Positions 35,341 through 44,603 of a stretch of DNA of 64,000 nucleotides are shown here, piece after piece (position 1 is the stretch's first letter; every line of letters starts with the position of its first letter). The stretch lies in assembly GCA_902364065.1 (NCBI GenBank), contig CABJCJ010000001.1:1-64000 (forward strand), written 5' to 3'. The stretch comes from Veillonellaceae bacterium SB90 (GTDB taxonomy: Bacteria; Bacillota; Negativicutes; Selenomonadales; Selenomonadaceae). Made by a program: the position numbers and the translations under genes. Under the pieces are notes generated by a model that made no database searches, was not told the origin of the DNA, and worked only from the letters and a program-made list of their open reading frames with translations.

Positions 35341-36069
35341 ATGGGAACTGTTCGGAAGGAAAGCCGCCGCCAGGAACTCCTGACGCTCTCTGAGCGCCTC
35401 GGGGTCACGTTCCGTGACCTCGGGCTCCTGGATCAGGCACTGACGCATACCTCTTATGCGAATGAATCCAAACGGAACACCGCCCATAATGAACGCCTCG
35501 AGTTTCTCGGGGATGCTGTGCTGGAGCTTGCCTCCAGCACTTATCTTTATGAGCATTTCCCCGAGATGCCGGAAGGCGAGCTCACGCGCACGCGGGCGAG
35601 CATTGTCTGTTCGACGACGCTCGCCGGTCTGGCTGCGGGGCTGGGGCTCGGCGATTATCTGCTGCTGGGACACGGCGAGGAGATGGGCGGCGGCCGCACG
35701 CGCCAGACGAATCTCGAGGATGTCTTCGAGGCTGTCATCGGTGCGGTCTACCTTGACCAGGGCTGGGCTGCCGCCAAAGATTACGTCGTGCGCCAGCTCC
35801 GGGGGGAATTCCAGAAGGCGGAGCGGGGTGCCATCCTCAAGGACTACAAGACCATCCTGCAGGAGCGTGTCTTCCGCCGGGAAGGGCAGAGCATCGTCTA
35901 CCGCCTCGTGCGCGAGGCGGGCCCGGACCACGACAAGTCCTTCACCTTCGAGGTCGTCGTGACCGGCAAGGTCATGGGCGAGGGCACCGGCCGCAGCAAG
36001 AAGGAGGCCGAGCAGCATGCAGCGCGCATGGCGCTCGAGCGGCTGGAAGCGAAGAAGTATACAAAATGA
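35341..36069 (+). CDS. rnc: Ribonuclease III
   Basis: Protein of 242 residues. The RNase III domain has NERLEFLGDAVLEL and, later, EDVFEAVIGAVYLDQG. A double-stranded-RNA-binding domain begins near residue 160 (DYKTILQERV, GEGTGRSKKEAEQHAA). It ends the fab operon, the usual place of rnc in Firmicutes. Confidence 0.96.
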   Translation: MGTVRKESRRQELLTLSERLGVTFRDLGLLDQALTHTSYANESKRNTAHNERLEFLGDAVLELASSTYLYEHFPEMPEGELTRTRASIVCSTTLAGLAAGLGLGDYLLLGHGEEMGGGRTRQTNLEDVFEAVIGAVYLDQGWAAAKDYVVRQLRGEFQKAERGAILKDYKTILQERVFRREGQSIVYRLVREAGPDHDKSFTFEVVVTGKVMGEGTGRSKKEAEQHAARMALERLEAKKYTK

Positions 36070-36076
36070 AATCCGG

Positions 36077-36108
36077 CAAGGTGCTGACAAGTGTCAGCAC
36101 CTTGTTTT
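36077..36108 (+). terminator. Terminator of the fab-rnc operon
   Basis: CAAGGTGCTGACA pairs with TGTCAGCACCTTG and is followed by TTTT. The hairpin overlaps the -35 box of the next gene. Confidence 0.88.
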
Positions 36109-36113
36109 ATAAT
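36084..36113 (+). promoter_or_regulatory. Promoter embedded in the fab-operon terminator
   Basis: CTGACA (36084-36089), 18-base spacer, TATAAT (36108-36113). The -35 lies in the left arm of the terminator. Confidence 0.6.
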
Positions 36114-36145
36114 AAAAAGAGTTAGCCAGAATGGAGGGCGATTTC

Positions 36146-36955
36146 ATGCGAAAACTTACGATGCTCGGTACGGGCAATGCCATGGTGACGAAATGCTATA
36201 ATACGTGCTTTTATCTGGAACTGGATAATGGCGGCCTGTTCCTGACGGACGCTGGCGGCGGCAACGGCATCCTGCGCCAGCTGGAACTGGCGGGCTTTGA
36301 CTACCAGAAGTGTCATCACATGTTCGTGACGCATGGTCACACAGACCATGTGCTCGGCGTCATTTGGGTCATGCGCAAAGTGGCAGACCTCATGAACAAG
36401 GGCAAGTATCAGGGAGAATTCCACATCTACTGCCACGACGTCGTCATGGACATGCTGCTGACGATGACAAAGATGACGCTCAAGAAGAAGGATTTCGCGC
36501 GTGTCGGCACGAGCATCTTCCTGCATGAAGTCACGGATGGGGAGACGGTCACCTTCGAGGATGTGACGCTCACGGCCTTCGATATCCTTTCAACGAAAGC
36601 CAAGCAGTTCGGCTACGAGCTGCGCTTCAAGGACGGCATGCGCTTCACGTGCCTCGGCGACGAGCCGTATAACGAACACGACAGGCAGTATGCGGAGGGG
36701 GCAGACTGGCTGCTCGCCGAGGCATTCTGCAAGTACGGCGACCGCGACAAATTCAAGCCGTATGAGAAGAATCACAGTACGGTAAAGGAAGCCAGCGAGC
36801 TGGCAGAGGAACTCGGCGTCAAGAATCTCGTGCTCTATCATACGGAAGACAAGAGCATTGATACGCGCAAACAGGCTTACACGGCGGAGTCAAGGGAATA
36901 TTATCACGGCAATGTCTTTGTGCCGGATGATCTCGATGTGATTCCGCTTGCCTGA
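36146..36955 (+). CDS. Metallo-beta-lactamase-fold hydrolase
   Basis: Protein of 269 residues with the metal-binding THGHTDH motif (near residue 70), LTDAGGGNGI before it, and later metal-site His candidates in KNHSTVKEA and LVLYHTED. It resembles RNase Z/MBL hydrolases of unknown substrate. ATG36146 is chosen because GGAGGG lies eight to ten bases upstream; an ATG at 36131 has no ribosome site. Confidence 0.85.
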   Translation: MRKLTMLGTGNAMVTKCYNTCFYLELDNGGLFLTDAGGGNGILRQLELAGFDYQKCHHMFVTHGHTDHVLGVIWVMRKVADLMNKGKYQGEFHIYCHDVVMDMLLTMTKMTLKKKDFARVGTSIFLHEVTDGETVTFEDVTLTAFDILSTKAKQFGYELRFKDGMRFTCLGDEPYNEHDRQYAEGADWLLAEAFCKYGDRDKFKPYEKNHSTVKEASELAEELGVKNLVLYHTEDKSIDTRKQAYTAESREYYHGNVFVPDDLDVIPLA

Positions 36956-36960
36956 GGCAT

Positions 36961-37028
36961 CAGAAAAGGGACTGCAAGGCAAAGCAGTCCCTTTTCTGAT
37001 GAAAAGCCGCCACGAAGGGCGGCTTTTT
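36961..37028. terminator. Two stacked terminators between convergent genes
   Basis: First hairpin: 36961-36975 pairs with 36984-36998 over 15 base pairs. Second: AAAAGCCGCC pairs with GGCGGCTTTT (37002-37028), giving T-runs on both strands. They serve the hydrolase and the convergent MarR gene. Confidence 0.85.
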
Positions 37029-37471
37029 CAGGAAAACATTTTTTCAACGGATTCATTGAGGATCTGCATGCTGGTGTCGAGTGCATCTATCTGCTGCGGA
37101 GACAGCCGTGCGAGACGCTGGTCGAAGCGTTCGCGCACGCAGTCATCCTGTAACTCGAGCAGCTGCCGACCGGACGTCGTGATGCTCAGCAGGCTGCGCC
37201 GGCGGTCGTCGGGGTCGCTGTGACGTTCGATATAGCCGATCGTCGTGAGTTTTTCGACGATCGTCGTCATCTGCTGCTTGGACAGATGCAGCGTGGAGCA
37301 GAGCTCGGAGATGCAGGCTGTATCGCGGCTCTGCAGCATGACGAGCACGCAGAACTGATTGAGCGGTATGGGAATCTGTCCCTGCCGGTAAAAGTAATTG
37401 TGGATCAGGAGCACCATTTCCGTAAAACGCCTGGACAATAACGAATGGGGCTGCTTTTCTTTCTCTTCCAT
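37028..37471 (-). CDS. MarR-family transcriptional regulator
   Basis: Protein of 147 residues. Winged-helix signature: ISELCSTLHLSKQQMTTIVEKL, then IGYIERHSDPDDRRRSLLSIT, the MarR wing. The start MEEKEKQPH is chosen because the reverse strand has AGGGAGAG nine bases upstream; the frame is open a further 51 codons without a ribosome site. It is divergent from the RND adaptor gene and probably represses it. Confidence 0.9.
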   Translation of the reverse strand: MEEKEKQPHSLLSRRFTEMVLLIHNYFYRQGQIPIPLNQFCVLVMLQSRDTACISELCSTLHLSKQQMTTIVEKLTTIGYIERHSDPDDRRRSLLSITTSGRQLLELQDDCVRERFDQRLARLSPQQIDALDTSMQILNESVEKMFS

Positions 37472-37573
37472 AGTAAATAACTCTCCCTCATGATCTGTTT
37501 CTTTTATCTCTTTTTTATCTTTATCATTTACCATAAAAAAGTCAGTGAAATACAGGATATCACTGGTCGAATA

Positions 37574-37602
37574 TTGACTTTTGTTCAAATATAATATACT
37601 AT
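37574..37602 (+). promoter_or_regulatory. Promoter of the RND efflux operon
   Basis: TTGACT (37574-37579), then TACTAT at 37597-37602 (17 spacer) or TATACT at 37595-37600 (15 spacer). Confidence 0.6.
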
Positions 37603-37613
37603 AGATTCTATCG

Positions 37614-37635
37614 ATAGTAAACATTTATTTACTAT
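37614..37635 (+). promoter_or_regulatory. Palindromic MarR operator candidate
   Basis: Perfect inverted repeat ATAGTAAA-CATTTA-TTTACTAT just after the promoter. The half-site ATAGTAAATAA recurs at 37470-37480, over the start region of the divergent MarR gene. Confidence 0.65.
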
Positions 37636-37727
37636 TCTAGAACAAGACAGATGGGAAATAACCGCAACGGAATGCAGGCGACGGGTGACCGGACCTCGTT
37701 CCAATATCAGAAAAGGAGGTCATCTGT

Positions 37728-38939
37728 TTGTTTTTTACGAAAAACAAAAAACTCAAGGCCCTGCTGCTGGCGGCGGCACTCGCCACCTCACCGGTGTTCA
37801 TTGCCGGCTGCGGCGGCAGTCAGCAGGCCGCACAGTCCAAGGCCACCCAGGTCAAGGCCATGCAGGTCCTGCAGACCGATGCACCGATTTCCAGCGAGTA
37901 TGCTGGCCAGGTCGTCGGCAAGGACGAGGTAAAGGTTCAGTCCAAGGTATCGGGCAAGATTGTCGAGAAGTATTTCCACGGCGGCGATCATGTCGATGCC
38001 GGACAGCCGCTCTATCGCCTCGATTCCCGCCAGTACGAGTCGGCCGTGCTCCAGGCTCAGGCCAATCTCGCGCAGTCGCAGGCAACGCTCTCGAATGCCG
38101 AGACCGATCTCTACCGCGATCAGTCCCTCCTGGCCGCTGATGCCATCTCGGAGCAGACGGTGACGACGCAGCAGGCGAACGTCAACGCCTATGCCGCCGC
38201 AGCCGCCGCCAATCAGGCACTCGTACAGAAGGCCCAGCAGGACCTCGATGATACGGTTGTCTATGCACCGATGTCCGGCCAGGTTTCCGTCGATGATGTC
38301 GCTGTCGGTACCTTTGCCACGGCCGGCAACACGAATCTCGTGACCATCGGTACGGTGGATCCCGTTTTCGTCCAGTTCAGCATTTCGGAAGCGGAGTATC
38401 TCAAATTCCGCAATATCCAGGTCATGCAGAGCGGTTCCGGCGACGCGATTAACGTCTCCGTCAAACTCTCGGATGGCACGACGTATCCGCTCGACGGACG
38501 CATCGTGCAGGCAGACCGTGCCCTCGCACAGAACACGGGTACACTGACCATCAAGGCCCTGTTCCCGAATCCGAACGGCCTGCTGCTGCCGGGAATGTTT
38601 GCCCGTGTTAAACTCACGGGCGAGACGATTCCGAATGCCATCCTCGTGCCGCAGCGCGCCGTGCAGCAGCTGCTCGACAAGACGTTTGTCATGGTCGTCG
38701 GCGAGGACGGCAAATCGGAGGCACGCAGCATCGAACTCGGCCAGCAGATTGGCAGCTACTATGTCGTCAAGAGCGGTTTGTCCGCCAGCGATAAGGTCGT
38801 GGTCGAAGGTCTTTCGAGCCTGACCGAGGGCAAGGAGCTTGCCGTCACGATGGTAACACCGGAGGAGATGGGATTCTCCTTCGATGAAGATACGACGCCG
38901 TACGATACGATGACGAACAGCGACAGCAGCAGTAACTAA
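37728..38939 (+). CDS. RND efflux periplasmic adaptor lipoprotein
   Basis: Protein of 403 residues of the MexA/AcrA family. A lipobox FIAGC puts the lipid on Cys28. The barrel-sandwich parts VQSKVSGKIVEKYFHGGDHV and TVVYAPMSGQVSVDDV flank a helical hairpin rich in Ala and Gln. The start is TTG37728 with AAGGAGGT seven bases ahead. It couples the pump to an outer-membrane channel. The pump gene follows after 12 bases. Confidence 0.93.
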   Translation: MFFTKNKKLKALLLAAALATSPVFIAGCGGSQQAAQSKATQVKAMQVLQTDAPISSEYAGQVVGKDEVKVQSKVSGKIVEKYFHGGDHVDAGQPLYRLDSRQYESAVLQAQANLAQSQATLSNAETDLYRDQSLLAADAISEQTVTTQQANVNAYAAAAAANQALVQKAQQDLDDTVVYAPMSGQVSVDDVAVGTFATAGNTNLVTIGTVDPVFVQFSISEAEYLKFRNIQVMQSGSGDAINVSVKLSDGTTYPLDGRIVQADRALAQNTGTLTIKALFPNPNGLLLPGMFARVKLTGETIPNAILVPQRAVQQLLDKTFVMVVGEDGKSEARSIELGQQIGSYYVVKSGLSASDKVVVEGLSSLTEGKELAVTMVTPEEMGFSFDEDTTPYDTMTNSDSSSN

Positions 38940-38951
38940 GGAGGCGGCATC

Positions 38952-41900
38952 GTGTCTAAATTCTTTATTCACCGCCCGATATTCGCCATCGTCATCTCGC
39001 TGATCATCGTCATCGCCGGTTCCATTGCGGCCACGCAGCTGCCAATCGCGCAGTACCCGCAGATCTCGCCGCCAACGGTCAGCGTCAGCACGACGTATAC
39101 GGGCGCCAGTGCCTCGGTCGTCAACCAGACGGTCGCGCAGATTGTCGAGGATCAGGTCAATGGCACGCAGGGCATGGATTACATGTCCTCGAGCTCCGAT
39201 GATACGGGCCGCTACAGCCTGTCCGTTACCTTTACCGTCGGCACGGACGGCGATATGGACTCTGTCAAGGTGCAGAACAATGTTGCTTCGGCGACGAGTC
39301 AGCTGCCTTCCGAGGTCCAGCAGGTCGGCCTGACGACCAAGAAATCGACAAATGATATGGCCTACATGATGGCCTTCTATTCGCCGGACGGCATGTATGA
39401 CCGTGCGTTCATGAAGAACTACGCGACGATTTACCTTCTCGATAAACTTAAGCGCATCGATGGTGTCGGTAATGTCCAGGTCTTTGGTTCCGACTATGCG
39501 ATGCGCGTTTGGCTCAACCCGGACCGCCTCGCGGAACTCGGTCTGACCGTGGCGGATGTCACGGCAGCCATCAAGGAGCAGAATGTCCAGGCCCCGGCCG
39601 GTACGGTCGGCGCCATGCCAGTCAACAACGGGCAGGAAAAGCAGATGTCCGGCAAGATTGAAGGCCGTCTGACGACGCCGGAAGAATTCGGCAATGTCAT
39701 CATCAAGTCGAATGGTGATGGACAGTTTGTCCGCCTCAAGGATGTCGCGAAAATAGAAACCGGTTCGCAGTCAGAAGCCATCATTTCGAAATTCAAAGGC
39801 TATCCGGCCGTTGGTTTCGGTATCAATCTGACAAGTGATGCCAATGCCATGAAGACCATCAGCGAAGTCCGCAAGGTCTTTGATGAAGCAAAGGGAACTT
39901 TGCCGCCAGGCATGGAGATGTCGACAATCTTTGATTCGACGAACTACATCAGTACATCGATTGAAGAAGTCCTCATGACATTCTTCGAAGCACTGCTGCT
40001 CGTCGTCTTCGTCATCTTCATCTTCCTGCAGAACTGGCGCGCTACGATCATCCCGCTGCTCGCCGTCCCGGTTTCCCTGGTCGGTACGCTCGGTGCCTTC
40101 ATTGTGCTCGACTTCACGATCAACACACTGACGCTCTTTGCCATGGTTCTTGCCATCGGCCTCGTCGTCGACGATGCCATCGTCGTCATCGAGAACGTCG
40201 AGAAGCACATGGAGGAGGGCTTGATGCCGGTTGATGCGACGGAACGCGCCATGGACGAGGTCCAGGGCCCGGTCATCGCCATTGCCGTCGTCCTCTCGGC
40301 CGTCTTCGTGCCGGTCGCGTTCCTCGGCGGCATGACAGGCGTTCTCTACAAGCAGTTTGCCCTGACCATCGCCGTGTCCGTCTGCCTTTCGGCCTTCGTG
40401 GCCCTGACGCTGACGCCGGCACTCTGTGCGATGATGCTCAAGAAGCATACGGAAAAAGACGATGAAGGTGTTCTCGGACGTTTCTTCGTCAAGTTCAACA
40501 ACTGGTTTGAACGCATGAAACGCGGATACGTTGGTGTCGTGGCCAAATTCATTCGCCATACACGCCTGGCGCTGATTTTCCTGCTGATCGTGGCAGGCTG
40601 CGCGGGCATCATTTTCCAGAAATTGCCATCCACCTTTGTGCCAAACGAAGACCAGGGCTATATGTTTGCCGCTGTTGAGATGCCGGATGGCACCTCAGCC
40701 AACCGCACGCAGGAGGTCATCGACCGCCTCAATACGGCGCTGATGGGCAGCATCAAGGGCCTCGACAGTACGATGGCCATCACGGGCTTCTCGCCGCTTT
40801 CTGGTGGTTCCTCGTCGAGTGCCGGCATGATTGTTGTCGGCATGAAAGACTGGTCACAGCGTGAGAATGCGGATGAATCCATTGATGCTGCTGTGCGCAC
40901 GGCCTTTGGCATTGGCGCCAAGGTCGCGCCGGAGGCCACGGTCATCGCCATGAATCCGCCGGCTCTGCCGGGCCTCGGCATGACGGGCGGCTGGACCCTC
41001 CAGCTGCAGGATATGACGGGCCACAGCGAGACGGAACTCAACGACATCACGAAGAAGATTGTCGCTGCGGCCAACCAGCGTCCGGAACTCGCCGGCGTGC
41101 GTTCGACGTATTCGGCAGGCTCGCCGGTCGTCCAGTACGAGGTTGACCGTGAGAAGGTCAAGAACCTCGGCATCACGCTTTCCGATGTATTCACAGCCAT
41201 GCAGGTCAACTACGGCGGCTATCAGGTTAATGACTTCAACCGCTTCGGCCGCAGCTACAAGGTCATGCTGCAGGCAGACAATGATTATCGCAGTTCGACC
41301 GATGCGATGAAGTTCATTTTTGTCAAGTCGAACTCGGGCACGATGGTACCGCTCGATACGCTGCTGAAACCAAGACTCACGTCGGGCCCGTCGACGATTT
41401 CCCGCTTCAACGGCACGCGTTCCATTCAGATCACGGGCCAGACGGGCAACGGCTATTCCTCTGGCCAGGCCATGAATGCCATCAAGGAAGTCGTCCAGCA
41501 GAATGCCGGCACGGGCTTTAACATCGAGTGGTCCGGCCAGAGCCGTGAGGAGGCCAAGGCCTCGAGCTCGACGCTGCAGGTCCTCGTGCTCTCGCTCGTC
41601 TTCGTCTTCCTCTGCCTCGCAGCCCTCTACGAGAGCTGGAGTGTCCCGTTTGCCGTCCTCTTAACGGTGCCGACGGGTATCTTCGGTGCCCTCGTTTCGG
41701 AGTATGGTCTTTCCATTCTTGAAGCGATGTTCGGTCATCAGAACGCCGGCCTTCAGGACAGTGTTTACATGCAGATCGGTATCATCGCGATCATCGGTCT
41801 GGCTGCCAAGAACGCCATCCTGATCGTCGAGTTCGCGAAGGTCCGTGTTGACCGCGGCATGGAGCCTGTGAAGGCAGCACTTGAGGCTGCCGGACTCCGA

Positions 41901-42143
41901 CTGCGTCCAATCCTCATGACTTCGTTCGCCTTCATCATCGGCTGTATCCCGCTGGCTGTTGCCACGGGCGCCGGTGCAGCCGCGCGTAACGGCATGGGTG
42001 TCGCCGTCGTCGGCGGTATGCTCTTTGCGACGGCCATGGGTATCTTCCTGATTCCCGTCTTCTTCGTCGCCATGGAGTGGATTGCCGCCAAGCTTGGCCT
42101 CGTCAAGCAGGAGCGCAAGAAATCCACGGCCGATTATATGTAA
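38952..42143 (+). CDS. HAE1-family RND multidrug efflux pump
   Basis: Protein of 1063 residues, full length for AcrB/MexB. It has FIHRPIFAIVISLIIV at the start, the proton-relay Asp pair in GLVVDDAIVVIENVEKHM, GLAAKNAILIVEFAK in the second half, and large periplasmic loops. The start is GTG38952 behind AGGAGG. It exports drugs or detergents with proton motive force. No TolC-type channel gene lies in the window. Confidence 0.95.
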   Translation: MSKFFIHRPIFAIVISLIIVIAGSIAATQLPIAQYPQISPPTVSVSTTYTGASASVVNQTVAQIVEDQVNGTQGMDYMSSSSDDTGRYSLSVTFTVGTDGDMDSVKVQNNVASATSQLPSEVQQVGLTTKKSTNDMAYMMAFYSPDGMYDRAFMKNYATIYLLDKLKRIDGVGNVQVFGSDYAMRVWLNPDRLAELGLTVADVTAAIKEQNVQAPAGTVGAMPVNNGQEKQMSGKIEGRLTTPEEFGNVIIKSNGDGQFVRLKDVAKIETGSQSEAIISKFKGYPAVGFGINLTSDANAMKTISEVRKVFDEAKGTLPPGMEMSTIFDSTNYISTSIEEVLMTFFEALLLVVFVIFIFLQNWRATIIPLLAVPVSLVGTLGAFIVLDFTINTLTLFAMVLAIGLVVDDAIVVIENVEKHMEEGLMPVDATERAMDEVQGPVIAIAVVLSAVFVPVAFLGGMTGVLYKQFALTIAVSVCLSAFVALTLTPALCAMMLKKHTEKDDEGVLGRFFVKFNNWFERMKRGYVGVVAKFIRHTRLALIFLLIVAGCAGIIFQKLPSTFVPNEDQGYMFAAVEMPDGTSANRTQEVIDRLNTALMGSIKGLDSTMAITGFSPLSGGSSSSAGMIVVGMKDWSQRENADESIDAAVRTAFGIGAKVAPEATVIAMNPPALPGLGMTGGWTLQLQDMTGHSETELNDITKKIVAAANQRPELAGVRSTYSAGSPVVQYEVDREKVKNLGITLSDVFTAMQVNYGGYQVNDFNRFGRSYKVMLQADNDYRSSTDAMKFIFVKSNSGTMVPLDTLLKPRLTSGPSTISRFNGTRSIQITGQTGNGYSSGQAMNAIKEVVQQNAGTGFNIEWSGQSREEAKASSSTLQVLVLSLVFVFLCLAALYESWSVPFAVLLTVPTGIFGALVSEYGLSILEAMFGHQNAGLQDSVYMQIGIIAIIGLAAKNAILIVEFAKVRVDRGMEPVKAALEAAGLRLRPILMTSFAFIIGCIPLAVATGAGAAARNGMGVAVVGGMLFATAMGIFLIPVFFVAMEWIAAKLGLVKQERKKSTADYM

Positions 42144-42182
42144 GAACCATCCCGTTCATGCCGCTGGCATGACGGTCCTCTG

Positions 42183-42212
42183 GAACAGCCTTCCTTGTCA
42201 GGAAGGCTGTTC
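42183..42212 (+). terminator. Hairpin after the RND operon
   Basis: Thirteen-base-pair stem GAACAGCCTTCCT/AGGAAGGCTGTTC, loop TGTC. The tail ATTGTT is poor in U. Confidence 0.65.
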
Positions 42213-42223
42213 ATTGTTATAAT
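42195..42223 (+). promoter_or_regulatory. recA promoter embedded in the terminator hairpin
   Basis: TTGTCA (42195-42200), 17-base spacer, TATAAT (42218-42223). The -35 covers the hairpin loop. No obvious Gram-positive LexA box (GAAC-N4-GTTC) was seen. Confidence 0.75.
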
Positions 42224-42266
42224 GGATATACTCAGCTGATTACAGTTCGTGAAAGGAGCGATACGA

Positions 42267-43370
42267 TTGGCAGCAGATAAAACGGAAAAGAAAGATTTAA
42301 ACAGCCGCCAGGAAGCCCTGGAGAATGCCTTGAAGAAAATCGAGAAGGATTTCGGCAAGGGCTCGATCATGCGTCTCGGCGATGCCAAGGCCAACATGGA
42401 CATCGAGGTCATCCCGACGGGGATCCTGCCGCTCGATATTGCACTCGGCGTGGGCGGTGTGCCGCGCGGCCGCATCATCGAGGTCTATGGCCCGGAATCT
42501 TCCGGTAAGACGACGGTCACGCTGCACATGATTGCCGAAGCACAGAAGAATGGCGGCATCGCGGCCTTCATCGATGCCGAGCATGCACTCGACCCGGTCT
42601 ATGCCGCCAAGCTCGGTGTCAATATTGACGATCTCCTGATCTCGCAGCCGGATACGGGCGAACAGGCGCTTGACATTGTCGATGCGCTCGTGCGCAGCGG
42701 TGCCATCGACATCATCGTCGTCGACTCGGTCGCTGCACTCGTGCCGAAGGCCGAGATCGAAGGCGATATGGGCGACAGCCACGTTGGCCTGCAGGCCCGC
42801 CTCATGAGCCAGGCCATGCGCAAGCTCACGGGTATCATCGCCAAGTCCCGCACGGTCGCGATCTTCATCAACCAGATCCGCGAGAAGGTGGGCGTCATGT
42901 TCGGCAACCCTGAGACGACGACGGGCGGCCGCGCACTGAAATTCTATTCGTCCGTGCGCCTCGATGTCCGCAAGATCGATACAATCAAGCAGGGACAGGA
43001 TGTCATTGGCAACCGCACGCGCATCAAGGTCGTCAAGAACAAGGTCGCGCCGCCGTTCCGCACGGCAGAGTTCGACATCATGTACGGTGAAGGCGTCTCG
43101 AAGCTTTCGAGCATCATCGATATGGGCGTTGACCTCGACATTGTCGACAAGAGCGGCGCCTGGTTCTCGTACGAGGGTACGCGCCTCGGTCAGGGCAAGG
43201 AGAACGCCAAGCAGTCGCTGCGTGAACAGCCGGAGGTATGTGCAGAAATCGAGGAGAAGATCCGCGCGAAGCTGCTTGACAATCCAGAAGCCGGCGACTC
43301 CCTGAAGCAGGCGGAAGCGGAAGTCCTGCAGGAACAGGAAGAGCATGCAGGCGCGGATGACGAAGCATGA
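42267..43370 (+). CDS. recA: Recombinase A
   Basis: Protein of 367 residues. Walker [13 protein letters not shown]-like and L2 regions ([20 protein letters not shown]), and an acidic tail. It pairs homologous strands and triggers LexA cleavage. The start is TTG42267 with AAAGGAG eight bases ahead. It overlaps recX by four bases. Confidence 0.97.
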   Translation: MAADKTEKKDLNSRQEALENALKKIEKDFGKGSIMRLGDAKANMDIEVIPTGILPLDIALGVGGVPRGRIIEVYGPESSGKTTVTLHMIAEAQKNGGIAAFIDAEHALDPVYAAKLGVNIDDLLISQPDTGEQALDIVDALVRSGAIDIIVVDSVAALVPKAEIEGDMGDSHVGLQARLMSQAMRKLTGIIAKSRTVAIFINQIREKVGVMFGNPETTTGGRALKFYSSVRLDVRKIDTIKQGQDVIGNRTRIKVVKNKVAPPFRTAEFDIMYGEGVSKLSSIIDMGVDLDIVDKSGAWFSYEGTRLGQGKENAKQSLREQPEVCAEIEEKIRAKLLDNPEAGDSLKQAEAEVLQEQEEHAGADDEA

Positions 43371-43936
43371 TGTACCGCAGCTATCATGCGGGCTCGTCTT
43401 CCAGGCAGGAACCGGAGATGGGGAAAAGCCGGCGCACGCGGCGCTCGCGCCGCGCAGAGTCAGAGGACGGTAAGCGGTCAGGGCGCCCGCAGAAGACGGC
43501 GCTCGTAGCGGCCGTCGATATCCTCGCGCGCCAGGAGCAGAGTGAGCAAAAGCTGCGCGAAAAGCTTTTGCGCAAGGGCTACGCAGAGGCGGATATCCAG
43601 GCTGCCATCGAGCGGCTCAAGGAACGCCACTACATTAACGATGCAGATGCCTGCGCACGCCAGTTCCAGTTCCTCTACGAGGAGAGCCGGAGCTCCGTGC
43701 GGCAGATCTGCCTGAAGCTCGTGCAGCGCGGCTTTGACCGGGAACTCGTGAAGAGCTGCGTGCCGCGCGATACGTACGCGCGCGAAAAGGCCGCGGCTCT
43801 GCGCGTGCTGGCACTGAAATCCCGCACCGAGGACCGGCAGAAGCTCATGGCCAGCCTGTTCCGCAAGGGCTTCGATGTCCGCGCCAGCCGCGCGGCGGTG
43901 GAGGCCTATCTGATGGATTCCCACGAAGATGCATGA
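43367..43936 (+). CDS. recX: RecA regulator RecX
   Basis: Protein of 189 residues. Helical repeats: [38 protein letters not shown]-like [30 protein letters not shown]. It is translationally coupled to recA (ATGA). It moderates RecA filaments. The first 45 residues are a basic, low-complexity extension. Confidence 0.92.
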   Translation: MMYRSYHAGSSSRQEPEMGKSRRTRRSRRAESEDGKRSGRPQKTALVAAVDILARQEQSEQKLREKLLRKGYAEADIQAAIERLKERHYINDADACARQFQFLYEESRSSVRQICLKLVQRGFDRELVKSCVPRDTYAREKAAALRVLALKSRTEDRQKLMASLFRKGFDVRASRAAVEAYLMDSHEDA

Positions 43937-43955
43937 ATGGAAAGAGGGATTTGGT

Positions 43956-44429
43956 TTGAAAATCGCGAATAGTTACTTGGATGCGCAGGCGCTGCGCGAG
44001 AAATTCTTCAGCTGTGAGGGGCGGTTGAACCGCAAACCCTTCATCATGCGGCTCTTCGGGGTCATCATCGTTTCAACCATTGTGGCGCTGCTCCTGTATT
44101 CCCTGTTTTTCAAGGGATTCGGCAGTCAGACGGCTGCCGAGGCCGCGACGACGATCGTTTCGATCATCGAGGTCATCTCCATTTACACGCTCGTCGCGCG
44201 CCGCCTGCACGACATCGGTTTCGGCAGGCCGCTGGCCGTATTCTATCTCGTGGTCGGCATCCTGCAGCCGTTCTTCTTCCGTGCTATTGCGGGCCTGCCG
44301 CAGGACAGCATGGAGGCCGAGCTCGTGCAGGGCATCAATCTCTTCATGATGCTGCTCGTGGTCTGCCTGATGATGATCCGCGGCAACCGCGGACCCAATC
44401 CGTATGGCGAGGACCCGCTGGGACATTGA
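43956..44429 (+). CDS. DUF805 membrane protein
   Basis: Protein of 157 residues with four predicted spans. DUF805 features: FFSCEGRLNRKPFIMRLF, then ARRLHDIGFGRPLAV and the end GNRGPNPYGEDPL. Its function is unknown. TTG43956 is chosen because AAAGAGGGA lies seven bases upstream; ATG43929, overlapping recX, is the alternative. It probably belongs to the recA operon. Confidence 0.85.
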   Translation: MKIANSYLDAQALREKFFSCEGRLNRKPFIMRLFGVIIVSTIVALLLYSLFFKGFGSQTAAEAATTIVSIIEVISIYTLVARRLHDIGFGRPLAVFYLVVGILQPFFFRAIAGLPQDSMEAELVQGINLFMMLLVVCLMMIRGNRGPNPYGEDPLGH

Positions 44430-44448
44430 ATGATATACACGATACATG

Positions 44449-44477
44449 GCGCTGCCGGGATGTCCGGCGGCGCTTTT
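44449..44477 (+). terminator. Terminator of the recA operon
   Basis: Ten-base-pair stem GCGCTGCCGG/CCGGCGGCGC (one G-U), loop GATGT, tail TTTT. Confidence 0.85.
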
Positions 44478-44512
44478 CTATGCCGTTCGTTGGAGCGGAC
44501 GCGACGCTGAGA

Positions 44513-44528
44513 TGTGCCGCGCGGCACA
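44513..44528 (+). promoter_or_regulatory. Perfect 16-bp palindrome upstream of guaA
   Basis: TGTGCCGC joined directly to GCGGCACA. It ends 30 bases before the guaA -10 box, where an operator or activator site would lie. Confidence 0.4.
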
Positions 44529-44535
44529 GGAGGCG

Positions 44536-44564
44536 TTTCTTTTTTTTCGCGGCTATGATATAAT
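44536..44564 (+). promoter_or_regulatory. Probable guaA promoter
   Basis: TATAAT (44559-44564) is clear; the -35 (TTTCTT-like near 44536) is poor. Confidence 0.45.
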
Positions 44565-44603
44565 TTGGAAAAAGATAAGGTTTTTTGATTGGGAGGAACA
44601 AAA

